Shown: positions 1 through 7,580, numbered from the stretch's first letter. The stretch: 64,000 nucleotides of DNA from a virus (IMGVR_UViG_3300028840_002150:38421-102420); one strand, 5' to 3'. The notes: generated by a model not told the origin, from the letters alone. Numbers and translations are program-made.

Positions 1-30
1 ACGCACGCACCCCAAACCAAGGAGCCGACC

Positions 31-291
31 ATGACACGCCTCGAGTTAGCCCAGCGAATCAACCGCCTCGGAGTATCCGTCCGCGACTTCCAGGTCCATT
101 TGGGCGACGATTACCGCCTGCAGGTGGTCGTCCATTGTTTGGATTCTGCCGGGCGGTTTGACGAGGAAGCCACCCGAGAAACCATGCTGCGAATCCGGGC
201 GGATTTGGGCCGCAGTTGGACCAGGGAACGCCTGGAGCACGGGGCCTACCTGATTTGCGCCCCAGCGCGGAAGTCAGAGGAGGCCGCTTGA
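31..291 (+). CDS. Hypothetical phage protein, 86 aa
   Basis: No family was recognised. The protein is small, soluble and charged, with alternating hydrophobic residues near residues 15-38 that suggest a small alpha/beta fold. The ATG is 9 bases after an AAGGAG Shine-Dalgarno, which fixes the start. It is the last gene of a transcription unit entering from the left edge; the next promoter-like element begins 18 bp after its stop. Confidence 0.75.
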   Translation: MTRLELAQRINRLGVSVRDFQVHLGDDYRLQVVVHCLDSAGRFDEEATRETMLRIRADLGRSWTRERLEHGAYLICAPARKSEEAA

Positions 292-308
292 ATTCGGCAG
301 AAAATTCC

Positions 309-349
309 GATATCGGGCCAATATCACCGGCCCGCTGGCGAATAACCTA
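309..349 (+). promoter_or_regulatory. Two-part phage promoter element, copy 1
   Basis: The palindrome GATATC-GGGCC-AATATC (309-325) is followed after 15 bp by AATAACCTA (341-349). If TAACCT is the -10 hexamer, AATATC lies 17 bp upstream at the -35 position. A CA-rich leader and GGAG lead to the ATG at 384. Confidence 0.7.
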
Positions 350-383
350 GTAGATGACAACTACCCAACCATCGGAGAAAGCC

Positions 384-578
384 ATGTCCATTCGCCTGAT
401 TATCACCGACACCAATTCCGACCAAATTCACGACGCGGTTTACCCCACGGTCGACGCGGCCATTGAAGCCGCTCGGCGAGCGGTCGGGACCGCCCGCCGC
501 CCCAACTACAACTCACTGCGCCGCAACTTCGTCGCCCGCAGCAAGGGCGTCGAATTCTGGATGGGTTACGAGGGGTAG
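384..578 (+). CDS. Hypothetical protein, 64 aa
   Basis: No family was recognised. The start at 384 is chosen because GGAGA lies 6-10 bases upstream. An in-frame ATG at 354 would add ten residues but falls at the expected transcription start. The protein has a beta-strand-like N-terminus and a short alanine/arginine helix. It is the only gene between promoter copies 1 and 2. Confidence 0.75.
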   Translation: MSIRLIITDTNSDQIHDAVYPTVDAAIEAARRAVGTARRPNYNSLRRNFVARSKGVEFWMGYEG

Positions 579-591
579 CCCGCTCGCCGGT

Positions 592-632
592 GGTATTTTG
601 GCAATATCACCGGCCTGCTGGCGAATAACTGG
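592..632 (+). promoter_or_regulatory. Two-part phage promoter element, copy 2
   Basis: GGTATT-TTGGC-AATATC (592-608), then 15 bp to AATAACTGG beginning at 624. The leader that follows (ACGACACACAACCACGGGAG) is of the shared CA-rich type and serves the ATG at 664. Confidence 0.7.
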
Positions 633-663
633 TAGACGACACACAACCACGGGAGCACGTATC

Positions 664-1302
664 ATGGAACGTAGGATTGACATTTCCGACGGGAAAAGCA
701 TTCGCGCGGCATTGAAAGCCGATTTGGGCTACAACGCTCGCCAAGTCCGCATTCGCATGGAACGCTACTCCATGGGGCGAACGGTCAATGTGACTATCGC
801 CGATCCCGCCGTCGATTACTCGGCGATCCGGGAATGGGTGTCTAGCAACGTGGAGCGGATTCACCGCTGCCGGGTAACCGGCGAAATCCTGAACGGCGGC
901 AATACCTACACGGACATCGGGTTGACCGAGGGCGTTGCCAAGGCGTGGGCCATGCCGCTGGTCAATGCCATCCGCGAAGCGGCGGCCCGCCAGGAAGGCA
1001 ACAGCGCCGAACCGGTGGAAGGGCTGAACCTGCTCGTTTGGCCCGGACAATGGGACGACCAGGAGACATTTCACCTTACCCGCCGCGACGCTCCGAACAA
1101 CTGGCGGTGCCCGTACTTATCCCGAAACGAACGCGGCTTTGAGCGGGCCGCCCTGTGCGCGTTCATGGATCTTGGGAATGAGGTGTACGCGGTTGACGAG
1201 CAGCCGGACGAGGCGACCCCGGAACCGGAAATTATCCGGTTCCCGCCCCCCGCCGAACCGCAAGTTGACATGATTGAAATCGAAACCCTGGCATGGCTGT
1301 AA
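664..1302 (+). CDS. LPD29-like phage protein, 212 aa
   Basis: Residues 1-90 contain a helix with SIRAALK, a strand pair and GGNTYTDI, which resembles the LPD29 domain found in phage and plasmid polyvalent proteins; I could not run a profile search. Residues 110-170 look like a second small domain and the C-terminus is acidic and proline-rich. The start at 664 has GGGAG about 10 bases upstream; the longer reading upstream overlaps gene 384-578 and promoter copy 2 and is rejected. It is the first gene of a unit running to about 2.5 kb. Biochemical role unknown. Confidence 0.75.
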   Translation: MERRIDISDGKSIRAALKADLGYNARQVRIRMERYSMGRTVNVTIADPAVDYSAIREWVSSNVERIHRCRVTGEILNGGNTYTDIGLTEGVAKAWAMPLVNAIREAAARQEGNSAEPVEGLNLLVWPGQWDDQETFHLTRRDAPNNWRCPYLSRNERGFERAALCAFMDLGNEVYAVDEQPDEATPEPEIIRFPPPAEPQVDMIEIETLAWL

Positions 1303-1335
1303 TGGCCGCGCTGATCTACGGGAGGGAATAACCAA

Positions 1336-1692
1336 ATGGCAGTGAATCACACACCGGGACCGTGGACAACGCTCCCGCCACGGAATCCGCTCTACTTGGC
1401 GCATGCTACCGATTACGACCGCGTAGGACAGCGATGGCTTTACATTGGCGGGAACCGTGGACCGTCATGTTTTGTAGCGGACTTAGTTATCTCAAGATGC
1501 GACGAAGGAACCGCCAACGCCCGGCTGATCGCCGCGGCGCCGGATCTACTGGAAGCGTGCAAGGCCGCCTTAAAAGAGGTGATCGCCATGAACGCCAAGT
1601 TATGCGACCTTCACGGGGTGGCCCATAGCACCGCGCTGATCGGGTTGATGCTGGAAGACGCCATTGACAAGGCGGAGGGAAATGACCAATGA
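1336..1692 (+). CDS. HTPGPW/NARLIAAAP-type phage protein, 118 aa
   Basis: The N-terminal HTPGPW and the central NARLIAAAPDLLEA motif (about residues 61-75) mark a family very common in tailed phages, whose function is not established. It has the usual length of 100-130 residues. GGGAGG lies about 11 bases before the ATG. The stop overlaps the next start (ATGA), implying translational coupling. Confidence 0.85.
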   Translation: MAVNHTPGPWTTLPPRNPLYLAHATDYDRVGQRWLYIGGNRGPSCFVADLVISRCDEGTANARLIAAAPDLLEACKAALKEVIAMNAKLCDLHGVAHSTALIGLMLEDAIDKAEGNDQ

Positions 1693-1901
1693 CCATCCGT
1701 TACATCACCTGCGGCCAGCTCACAGCGGACCCGGACCGCATAGCACCGGTCTCGGAAGTACGTTGCCGGGACTGCGGGGCCAACGCCCGCAACCGGGACG
1801 CCAAGGAAGTCTGGGCGGTTCACAATCGGGCCGCCTATTGTTTGGAGTGCATGCACGAAGCCACAAGAGACGGAGGGCGATTGCCCGACGCGGAGGGATG
1901 A
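1689..1901 (+). CDS. Small zinc-ribbon protein, 70 aa
   Basis: Two CxxC pairs (RCRDCG near residue 26 and YCLECM near residue 51) should bind one zinc ion. ATGA overlaps couple it to both neighbours. Zinc ribbons of this size in phages are often nucleic-acid or protein binders, but no specific role can be assigned. Confidence 0.8.
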   Translation: MTIRYITCGQLTADPDRIAPVSEVRCRDCGANARNRDAKEVWAVHNRAAYCLECMHEATRDGGRLPDAEG

Positions 1902-2161
1902 AGATGGAAACGCAACCGAAGTACATGGTGGGCGGCGGAGCGGGCCAAGTTCCTTGCGATCCGATTGCCGCCAGCCTGGAATCCGCCAAAGAGGCGGTGG
2001 GCAAGCTGAACGCGCTGATGGAGATGGGCGAAGAACCCGGCTCGGTCTGGTCTATCGGGGACCTGATGACCGAGGCCGATGCCCGCGCATTGGACGCGGC
2101 GTGCTGGGACCTGCTGGAGCGGATCGAACAGGACAAGTTTGGCGGGAGTCTGCCGATATGA
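1898..2161 (+). CDS. Hypothetical protein, 87 aa
   Basis: No family recognised. The start at 1898 overlaps the preceding stop (ATGA) and follows CGGAGGG. It is largely helical (residues 25-80), acidic and soluble. It ends in an ATGA overlap with the next gene, so 1336-2499 reads as a tight four-gene string. Confidence 0.75.
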   Translation: MKMETQPKYMVGGGAGQVPCDPIAASLESAKEAVGKLNALMEMGEEPGSVWSIGDLMTEADARALDAACWDLLERIEQDKFGGSLPI

Positions 2162-2499
2162 GATTACTGCGCGAGCGGATCATCTACCACGGGGAACGAA
2201 TTCCCCGGTTTTATCGGGTCGCATACGAGGACTGGTTTACCTGGTCCGTCTACGCGTACCCGGTCGGCGTTCATTGGCTGGCCAGGTGGGCGCGGCGGCT
2301 ACACGAGCTGTCCTATCGGTATCGGGCGAGCAAAATGGAGGAAGTCATCGCGGAAGCCAAACGGCAAGCCTACAGCCGAGGACGCCAGGCGGGAGAAGCG
2401 GCGGTCCGTCGGGAATGGGAAGCCGAGCGCCGGGAACGCGAACGCCAGGATGCGGAACTGGGACGCATTGCAAGGACGGCGCTCTACGGCGGCAACTGA
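2158..2499 (+). CDS. Hypothetical helical protein, 113 aa
   Basis: The N-terminal half is aromatic-rich (residues 12-45, several W/Y/F). From about residue 58 the chain is a very charged Arg/Glu/Ala-rich helix that probably forms a coiled coil. GGGAG precedes the ATG and the start overlaps the upstream stop. It ends the unit begun at promoter copy 2. Function unknown. Confidence 0.75.
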   Translation: MRLLRERIIYHGERIPRFYRVAYEDWFTWSVYAYPVGVHWLARWARRLHELSYRYRASKMEEVIAEAKRQAYSRGRQAGEAAVRREWEAERRERERQDAELGRIARTALYGGN

Positions 2500-2546
2500 C
2501 GGCGGGCTGTCCGTGGCGGGGCCGGTCCCCAGCCGCTCCGAAGAAA

Positions 2547-2582
2547 CTCCCCCTGACCCGATGCAGTCCGGGGGAGCATCGG
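2547..2582 (+). other. Overlapping inverted repeats, possible pseudoknot
   Basis: CTCCCCC (2547-2553) pairs with GGGGGAG (2570-2576), and CCGATGC (2558-2564) with GCATCGG (2576-2582). The two 7-bp stems interleave and share one base, so they form either an H-type pseudoknot or alternative hairpins. It lies in the 222-bp gene-free stretch after 2499 and may end or stabilise the upstream transcript. The rest of that stretch is GC-rich and holds promoter copy 3. Confidence 0.45.
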
Positions 2583-2642
2583 CTCGGGGGCCGGCTATTT
2601 TGCGATTGGCCGGATCGGTCCGGATTTTGGCCGGATTTTTCT

Positions 2643-2683
2643 GGTACGCTTCCAATATCGGCGCACCGGTGGCGAATAACCTA
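2643..2683 (+). promoter_or_regulatory. Two-part phage promoter element, copy 3
   Basis: The right half AATATC (2654-2659) and AATAACCTA (from 2675) keep the 15-bp spacing; the left half GGTACG is degenerate. It precedes the unit starting at 2722. Confidence 0.65.
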
Positions 2684-2721
2684 ATGTAAGACACAACCAA
2701 CCGCCAACCGGAGCACGAAAC

Positions 2722-3006
2722 ATGACGACCCGCAAACTGACCTACATGCGACACGGCGAACCGCGCACGACCACCCTTACCGCCCGCAATGAGATGCGGT
2801 TATCGGACGCGCTGGATCGGCTCGCCGTCCACGGGCTAACCCAGACCCTCATTTACCAAGACATTGGCAACCCGTTTGTCCTGGTCCTGCAGGATTGGTG
2901 GCCGAACGGGCGGGAGACCGCGGTTTGCATCCGCACTCGCGGCAAGTATCGCGGCCAGTCGGTGGGGTTCGCCCTGCGGCCGGAGGAGGGCCGCGAGGCC
3001 GCATGA
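2722..3006 (+). CDS. Hypothetical protein, 94 aa
   Basis: No family recognised. A predicted beta-rich small protein with a central LVLQDWWP segment near residue 54. CGGAG lies 9 bases before the ATG and the leader is the shared CA-rich type. It is the first of a long string of closely packed small genes (2.7-6.0 kb). Confidence 0.75.
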   Translation: MTTRKLTYMRHGEPRTTTLTARNEMRLSDALDRLAVHGLTQTLIYQDIGNPFVLVLQDWWPNGRETAVCIRTRGKYRGQSVGFALRPEEGREAA

Positions 3007-3048
3007 CGGAAGTTCAGGTCCGCGACGCATTACCATTTGGAGCGAGCC

Positions 3049-3249
3049 ATGAAAGTGACTGCAATTCCGCAAGTCGGTGGAATGATGGCGTTTCGCATTG
3101 TCGGCGATGTGCCGTTTGTGCCACCGCTTATTGAATTTTCCGGGAGTAAGTATTGCTTGGATTACGAGACGCGGACCCCCGGAGTATGGCTGGCCGTCAA
3201 CGTAGATGACGAGTACATGCCGCATTTGCCAATCGTGAAGGCCGAGTGA
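3049..3249 (+). CDS. Hypothetical protein, 66 aa
   Basis: The start at 3049 is set by TTGGAG 7 bases upstream; an earlier in-frame TTG at 3037 would place that site inside the gene. Beta-rich and soluble. The stop overlaps the next start (TGATG). Confidence 0.7.
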   Translation: MKVTAIPQVGGMMAFRIVGDVPFVPPLIEFSGSKYCLDYETRTPGVWLAVNVDDEYMPHLPIVKAE

Positions 3250-3455
3250 TGGGGGCAATGCTGCGGATCGTCCGGCGGGCCGGGGCCTGGTGGATTACCG
3301 GGTCCGGCCTGCCGGTAGAACCACGGGACCTGACAGACGACAGCCGGAACATCCCGGTTGACGCAATGGGACCGTATGAACGCAAGGTGGAAGCGGAGGA
3401 AGACCGCAAATCCATTGAGCGGTTCCGAAAAACAAACTGGAGGCTGTACCGATGA
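3249..3455 (+). CDS. Hypothetical protein, 68 aa
   Basis: Basic N-terminus (LRIVRRAGAWW), charged C-terminus. It may start at 3249 (stop/start overlap) or at 3258, which follows GGGGG. It is joined to the next gene by an ATGA overlap. No family recognised. Confidence 0.65.
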   Translation: MGAMLRIVRRAGAWWITGSGLPVEPRDLTDDSRNIPVDAMGPYERKVEAEEDRKSIERFRKTNWRLYR

Positions 3456-3661
3456 AAAAAAGCGGATGGGTTGAGGTGGACCGGCTGACGTGGGGCAGTA
3501 AGCTGGCCGCCATGCTTAGCGATGGCGGGGATCAAGTTTCCGGCGGTGATCTGTTCAGCGGGGGCTCGTTTTCCGAGTGGGGAATTGGTGGGGTGGCTCA
3601 ACTACGGTCGGAAAACCGCAACGGGGCCGTTCTGTATTTTGAATTCGTTCCATCGGAGTAA
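3452..3661 (+). CDS. Hypothetical protein, 69 aa
   Basis: Glycine/serine-rich centre (residues 24-48) and a hydrophobic C-terminal strand. ATGA overlap with the upstream gene. No recognisable domain. Confidence 0.7.
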   Translation: MKKSGWVEVDRLTWGSKLAAMLSDGGDQVSGGDLFSGGSFSEWGIGGVAQLRSENRNGAVLYFEFVPSE

Positions 3662-3665
3662 GGCC

Positions 3666-3926
3666 ATGAATTACGGGGATGTGATTTGCGATCTTCACGA
3701 CGGGCTTTCGCTTCCGGATGGTGCAACGCTGGTCAAGTCGTTTAAGGTGCGATCATCGGGCGGTCCGGAGTTTATCCGGGCAACGTTGCGCGACCAATGC
3801 GTTACGGACCACTACACCAACAAGACGGTGGTCGTCATCGGGGAAGCCGATAACGGAAACCTGATTTGCGCGGCATCTTACGACGCGTGTTCGTTGCATT
3901 TTTTTGAAATCGCGGGGCTGACGTAA
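3666..3926 (+). CDS. Hypothetical protein, 86 aa
   Basis: The start at 3666 follows AAGG. Probably alternating beta strands with three scattered cysteines; no CxxC pair. The last base overlaps the next start. No family recognised. Confidence 0.7.
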   Translation: MNYGDVICDLHDGLSLPDGATLVKSFKVRSSGGPEFIRATLRDQCVTDHYTNKTVVVIGEADNGNLICAASYDACSLHFFEIAGLT

Positions 3927-4759
3927 TGCCGGAGCTTATCGAATACACCTCGGCCACCAAAATGGCCGCGGTCTACAGGCGATCCATCGCGAGAATCCGC
4001 CGCGTGCTGGTAGAATTGGCCGACGAATGCGAAGCGATGAACGCGGCTTTCGACGAAGCCTACGCGTTCAACATCGATTTGCAGGTAGGCGGTGAGCGAA
4101 TGAAGCCGGGGGTGGAAGCCGCCGACCGGATTTCCGACTACATGAAGCGGCGGGCGTGGTCCGCCCTGGTAGAAAAGCTGGGTATCCGCAAAATCATGTC
4201 CAGCACACGGCAGGCCGAATTGGACGAAGCGCTGCACCCGGACCGCCGTCGGCTCGGCTACGGCGAGCAACCGCCGGATCTGCCGGAGATCGACGAGGAC
4301 ACCATCTACGACGTGCTTTCGGGAATGGTCCAGTCTGCGGACGAATTTTTGCAGGAGGCCATCACCGAAGAATACGACTGGTGGAAGCCGAGAAAGTCAT
4401 ACGCGAACTACAAGCGAAACTCGGAATTTCGTCTCAATCGCAGGGTGATTCGGCCGTGGATGGTCGAGCGGGAATGGAACCGCTGGAGGCCGCGCTATCA
4501 CAACGAGTCCCATGTCACCGCGCTGGACCGGATCTTTCACGCGCTGGACGGTTGCGGAATTCCCCCAGGCCATTACGGGCCGCTCGGGGAGGCCATCCGG
4601 TCATGTGGGCCCGAGGGCCGCGGGGAAACCGTTTATTTCGTCTTCCGCTGTTGCAAAAACGGCAACCTACATCTGGAGTTCAAGCGGCAAGACCTGTTAG
4701 ACCGGTTCAACGAAATCGCCGGAAGGAATAGACTGCCCAACCCGGAGGAGGCCGCATGA
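3926..4759 (+). CDS. DUF4942 domain protein, 277 aa
   Basis: The C-terminal half (about residues 150-270) has the hallmarks of DUF4942: the LDRIFHALDG helix, ETVYFVFRCCKNGNLHLEF and a terminal DLLDRFNEIAG helix. DUF4942 occurs in phages and mobile elements, often near or fused to methyltransferases; its activity is not established. The N-terminal 140 residues are helical. No methyltransferase is fused here, though one lies at 10.5 kb. Start overlaps the preceding stop; the next gene overlaps by ATGA. Confidence 0.8.
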   Translation: MPELIEYTSATKMAAVYRRSIARIRRVLVELADECEAMNAAFDEAYAFNIDLQVGGERMKPGVEAADRISDYMKRRAWSALVEKLGIRKIMSSTRQAELDEALHPDRRRLGYGEQPPDLPEIDEDTIYDVLSGMVQSADEFLQEAITEEYDWWKPRKSYANYKRNSEFRLNRRVIRPWMVEREWNRWRPRYHNESHVTALDRIFHALDGCGIPPGHYGPLGEAIRSCGPEGRGETVYFVFRCCKNGNLHLEFKRQDLLDRFNEIAGRNRLPNPEEAA

Positions 4760-5064
4760 ACCCGCACGCATACCAACCGTTCACGACCCGCCACGGATGG
4801 GAAGAATGCCGCCAATGTCACATGCCCGAAAACCACCCAGTCCACCACGTCGGGGACGCATCGGTTCTGGATCGCGAATCGGCGTGTACCGGAGTAGTTT
4901 GGTACCGGGTACAATGCGGAATGGTTAAATCGGTCAAGTGGTCAACGACGGCCGTCGAAACGGCAGACTCGCTGCGGTCGCGGTTTTCCGAATGGTTTCC
5001 AACCGCTGAGTACCTGGGGTGCGCAATCAAAACGGCGACGGGGGAGGTGACGCGTGGAATTTGA
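4756..5064 (+). CDS. Cys/His-rich hypothetical protein, 102 aa
   Basis: An N-terminal ECRQCHMPENHPVHH segment (about residues 17-31) resembles half zinc sites seen in many phage small proteins. The rest shows no recognisable domain. ATGA overlap upstream; overlaps the next gene by 11 bp. Confidence 0.7.
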   Translation: MNPHAYQPFTTRHGWEECRQCHMPENHPVHHVGDASVLDRESACTGVVWYRVQCGMVKSVKWSTTAVETADSLRSRFSEWFPTAEYLGCAIKTATGEVTRGI

Positions 5065-5281
5065 CGGGATGAAAGAGTTTCGGGCCGAGTGTATTTGCGG
5101 CGCAATCCTGCGTCCACGGGCCGCGCTGAACTGCATGGGGCAAGTCGATCTGGCGGCGCCGACGTGGTGTCCACAATGCGGAGGCGTGCTAAATTGGCGA
5201 GTGTATCGCATGGTCAACGGCAGCTTTTGCGTGGTATTGACCGAAGTATCCCAACCAAGGAACACGAATCATGAATCTTGA
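5054..5281 (+). CDS. Zinc-ribbon protein, 75 aa, GTG start
   Basis: A CxC (residues 13-15) and WCPQCGG (residues 38-44) suggest a four-cysteine zinc ribbon. GTG at 5054 follows GGGGAGG, supporting the non-ATG start inside the upstream gene's end. Function unknown. Confidence 0.7.
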   Translation: MEFDGMKEFRAECICGAILRPRAALNCMGQVDLAAPTWCPQCGGVLNWRVYRMVNGSFCVVLTEVSQPRNTNHES

Positions 5282-5570
5282 CCGGGCCAAGGAACTGACC
5301 GCCGCTTGTGTAAACGCCTACATGCCGATCATCCTGGGCGGGGAACGGAAGCCCCTGCCGGATGTTCCGCTGGCGGATCTACTCGAGGCGAACCGGGTAG
5401 TATCGGATGCCCCGCGCGAGCAGCGGGAGGACGAAGAAGGCCGGACTGTCACCGTGCTACTGACGACGGTGGATGACCGGCTAGTCGCGGCCATGTACGC
5501 TCTGCAGCACTGCGGCGGGCCGGGCCGATTACTGGACGCGCTGGGTTATTCGGTAGAGGAGCAACGTTGA
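5271..5570 (+). CDS. Hypothetical protein, 99 aa
   Basis: Mostly helical, acidic, with an N-terminal helix and a C-terminal leucine-rich segment. AAGGA lies 9 bases before the ATG. It overlaps both neighbours by a few bases. No family recognised. Confidence 0.75.
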   Translation: MNLDRAKELTAACVNAYMPIILGGERKPLPDVPLADLLEANRVVSDAPREQREDEEGRTVTVLLTTVDDRLVAAMYALQHCGGPGRLLDALGYSVEEQR

Positions 5571-5887
5571 TGCCCGACTCCGACGGCATACCGTGCCCGG
5601 ATTGCCATGGAACCGGCCAGCAGGACATATACTTCCTGCGCAAGTCGGACGGAACCTGTGACCCCCACCGCCGCATCACCTGCCAACGGTGCCGGGGAAC
5701 CGGGCAGATTACCCAGCGGGATCGGGAGTGGATCGAGGCGGGCCAGGCCATGCGCAAGGAGCGGCTGTCCCGCGGCATGACCCTCCGCCGGGAAGCCGCC
5801 AGGAGGGGGCTCAAGCCGTCCACCCTATCGGCCATGGAGCAAGGGCGGATTTTCCCGGTCCCATCGGGTAGGTGGGGTAACAGGTGA
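5570..5887 (+). CDS. DnaJ-type zinc-finger and HTH protein, 105 aa
   Basis: Two CxxCxGTG motifs (CPDCHGTG near residue 9 and CQRCRGTG near residue 39) form a DnaJ central-domain-like zinc module. Residues 60-95 look like an XRE-type helix-turn-helix ending in LSAMEQGRIFP, the usual recognition-helix ending. A DNA-binding regulator is plausible and makes it one of the few candidate transcription factors here. The start is ATG 5570, overlapping the upstream stop. Confidence 0.75.
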   Translation: MPDSDGIPCPDCHGTGQQDIYFLRKSDGTCDPHRRITCQRCRGTGQITQRDREWIEAGQAMRKERLSRGMTLRREAARRGLKPSTLSAMEQGRIFPVPSGRWGNR

Positions 5888-5982
5888 CGGAGCGGCGTTT
5901 TCTTTTCATCGCGGCTTGCACCGCACTTTGGGCCGTGGGTATCCTGGTATATAGCCTCGGCGTGTGGCTCGGGATTTGGTAG
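5884..5982 (+). CDS. Single-pass membrane microprotein, 32 aa
   Basis: A GTG start overlaps the stop of the preceding gene. The sequence is MTERR followed by an almost entirely hydrophobic stretch to the end (residues 6-32, FLFIAACTALWAVGILVYSL...). This predicts one transmembrane helix with a positive N-terminus inside. GGTGGGG lies upstream. It could be a holin-like or regulatory microprotein; only the membrane location is supported. Confidence 0.6.
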   Translation: MTERRFLFIAACTALWAVGILVYSLGVWLGIW

Positions 5983-6007
5983 CCCGAAAAAAGGAAAAAG
6001 ATTTTCC

Positions 6008-6048
6008 GGTATTGTTTCAATATCTGCCGATGGGCAGCGAATAACCTA
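6008..6048 (+). promoter_or_regulatory. Two-part phage promoter element, copy 4
   Basis: GGTATT-GTTTC-AATATC (6008-6024), 15 bp, then AATAACCTA from 6040. It drives the unit 6066-6742. Its leader is shorter than the others. Confidence 0.7.
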
Positions 6049-6065
6049 TTGAAAGGACACGGGAA

Positions 6066-6278
6066 ATGACAAACGCAACGCAAGCAGGGAACACGAAAAT
6101 GAAAACGCAAAGCCAAATTGACCGGATGATCACCAGCCTGCAACCTGGGCAAGCGGTCGAAATCAGCCGGACAACCGCAGGACATTGCACGGTGGAACTG
6201 AGCGGCGACGGCCAGACTGTCAGGTTCGTACGGCACATCGGGGACAGCAGCACGGTTTACAAGACCTGCCGCAAGTGA
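6066..6278 (+). CDS. Hypothetical protein, 70 aa
   Basis: A polar N-terminal 20 residues precede what looks like a small beta-rich domain. AAAGGA lies about 10 bases upstream. No family recognised. Confidence 0.7.
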   Translation: MTNATQAGNTKMKTQSQIDRMITSLQPGQAVEISRTTAGHCTVELSGDGQTVRFVRHIGDSSTVYKTCRK

Positions 6279-6295
6279 ACCTGAAGGACACGGAC

Positions 6296-6487
6296 ATGAC
6301 CGACGAAGAAATTACCCGCCGCGAAGACCTGGAGGCCGAGATGACCCGGCAATATCGCCGGGAGGTGGCCAGGATAGCCGACGAGCGGCACGAAGTCGCT
6401 GGGGTGTGGTGGGAGGATTGGGCCACGGAGAAGGCGATTACCGCGGCCTGGGGATCGCCGGAAGCGCGGGAACAAGTGTTAACCTAA
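6296..6487 (+). CDS. Hypothetical helical protein, 63 aa
   Basis: The start at 6296 has AAGGA 9 bases upstream. Charged, helical, with VWWEDWATEK near residue 37. Located 17 bp after the preceding gene. Function unknown. Confidence 0.7.
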   Translation: MTDEEITRREDLEAEMTRQYRREVARIADERHEVAGVWWEDWATEKAITAAWGSPEAREQVLT

Positions 6488-6505
6488 TCATGGGGAGTTG
6501 AGGCG

Positions 6506-6742
6506 ATGACGAGCACAACCTACACCGTCACAATCAAAACCGAGAAACGCAACCCGCAGACATTCAGATCCGGCAAGTACCACGTCGCCCGTGATGCGTC
6601 AGGCTCGTGGCGAGCCTTCGGGGAATGCGACGGCAATAAAACCGATCGGCAAATTGCCGAGTACCTATTTCATGTGGACGAAGTTAAGGCTGTCGGTCGC
6701 GACGGTAACGGGGATATGGTAGTTGAAGTTATTGGATCGTAA
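6506..6742 (+). CDS. Hypothetical protein, 78 aa
   Basis: Strong GGGGAG Shine-Dalgarno. Predicted beta-rich N-terminus (TYTVTIKTE) and a C-terminal strand. Last gene of its unit; a leader-antisense block and a terminator follow. Confidence 0.75.
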   Translation: MTSTTYTVTIKTEKRNPQTFRSGKYHVARDASGSWRAFGECDGNKTDRQIAEYLFHVDEVKAVGRDGNGDMVVEVIGS

Positions 6743-6747
6743 CCGCT

Positions 6748-6780
6748 CATCCTGTGGTTGGGATGTGTGTTGTGTCGGAG
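6748..6780 (+). ncRNA. Inverted leader copy in 3' UTR, possible antisense RNA
   Basis: Read on the opposite strand, this segment contains CCGACACAACAC and CAACCACAGGA, i.e. the CA-rich leader and Shine-Dalgarno shared by many units, split by a 6-nt insertion. In the + transcript it would be complementary to those leaders. The intrinsic terminator starts immediately after it, so a terminator-ended 3'-UTR RNA is possible. Inference from sequence only. Confidence 0.45.
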
Positions 6781-6814
6781 CGGGGCCCGGTGGAAATCGG
6801 GCCCCGCTTTTTTT
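6780..6814 (+). terminator. Rho-independent terminator
   Basis: A perfect 10-bp stem (GCGGGGCCCG / CGGGCCCCGC), an 8-nt loop and seven T residues. Confidence 0.9.
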
Positions 6815-6825
6815 GCGGATCGGCA

Positions 6826-6865
6826 GATATTCCGCCAATATCGGCGGCCAAGCGGCGAATACCTA
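6826..6865 (+). promoter_or_regulatory. Two-part phage promoter element, copy 5
   Basis: A perfect palindrome GATATT-CCGCC-AATATC (6826-6842), 15 bp, then AATACCTA from 6858. The following ATG at 6870 opens a 7-codon upstream ORF (MTQPITH, stop) ahead of the gene at 6910. Confidence 0.75.
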
Positions 6866-6909
6866 ATAGATGACGCAACCAATCACCCACTAACCCAGGA
6901 GACGCGACA

Positions 6910-7206
6910 ATGCCAGCAGTTCCCACGAAATCCGTTGAAATCGACGGCATCACCATCAACATCCCGGTCGGCTCGCTCGACCCGCCTACGGCCGAATCCG
7001 AGGCCATCATGCGGGACCACCACGACCCACGAGGCTGGAAGTACCCCATGCGTCCGTTCGCCACGATGGACGCCGAAGTGGCCGCCGATCTGGCCTACTG
7101 CTACGGTTGGTATCTCGGGGGCCACGAGCATACCATCGAGCACACCCGCCACGGGCAGATTCACATTGTCAATAGCAAAGGCTATTACCACTATGTCGGG
7201 GCGTAG
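6910..7206 (+). CDS. Hypothetical protein, 98 aa
   Basis: Histidine-rich C-terminal half (GHEHTIEHTRHGQIH, about residues 71-85) that could bind metal. Start after CCAGGAG. Single-gene unit between promoter copy 5 and a terminator. No family recognised. Confidence 0.75.
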   Translation: MPAVPTKSVEIDGITINIPVGSLDPPTAESEAIMRDHHDPRGWKYPMRPFATMDAEVAADLAYCYGWYLGGHEHTIEHTRHGQIHIVNSKGYYHYVGA

Positions 7207-7223
7207 GCCCGCCGGTGACATCG

Positions 7224-7254
7224 GGCCCGGTCAAGGAGGACCGGGCCTGTTTTT
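7224..7254 (+). terminator. Rho-independent terminator
   Basis: A 9-bp stem GGCCCGGTC / GACCGGGCC with a 6-nt loop, then TG and five T residues. Confidence 0.85.
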
Positions 7255-7273
7255 GGGTATTCCGGAAAATTCC

Positions 7274-7314
7274 GATATTCGGCCAATATCCGACACCCCC
7301 TGCCGAATAACCTA
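7274..7314 (+). promoter_or_regulatory. Two-part phage promoter element, copy 6
   Basis: A perfect palindrome GATATT-CGGCC-AATATC (7274-7290), 15 bp, then AATAACCTA from 7306, directly after the preceding terminator. Confidence 0.75.
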
Positions 7315-7353
7315 TTGATGACACACGACAACAACCAACGCGGAGAACGGAAA

Positions 7354-7569
7354 ATGGCAACTCGGGAAGTTTACGAGGCGGTCAAGCGATTCGGGCGCAT
7401 CGGCGAATTGGACCTGCGGGCGGAAATGGAAACCTGCGGATGGGACTGGCCCGAAGTGGACAGAGCGATTGACGCCCTTTGCGACATGGCCGAAGAGGGC
7501 GAAATTGAGTTCCGCGTGGGGCTCGGAAAAGACGCCGTTGGCCGTTGGGAGCCGGAATACGCGGCCTAG
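7354..7569 (+). CDS. Small winged-helix-like protein, 71 aa
   Basis: A helix (VYEAVKRFG), a second helical segment ending at WPEVDRAIDALCDMAEEGEI and a final strand pair suggest a compact winged-helix-like fold, so DNA binding is possible. Start at 7354 follows GGAGAACGG. An in-frame ATG at 7318 would add 12 residues but lies at the presumed transcription start. Confidence 0.7.
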   Translation: MATREVYEAVKRFGRIGELDLRAEMETCGWDWPEVDRAIDALCDMAEEGEIEFRVGLGKDAVGRWEPEYAA

Positions 7570-7580
7570 CAAAAAGCGAC

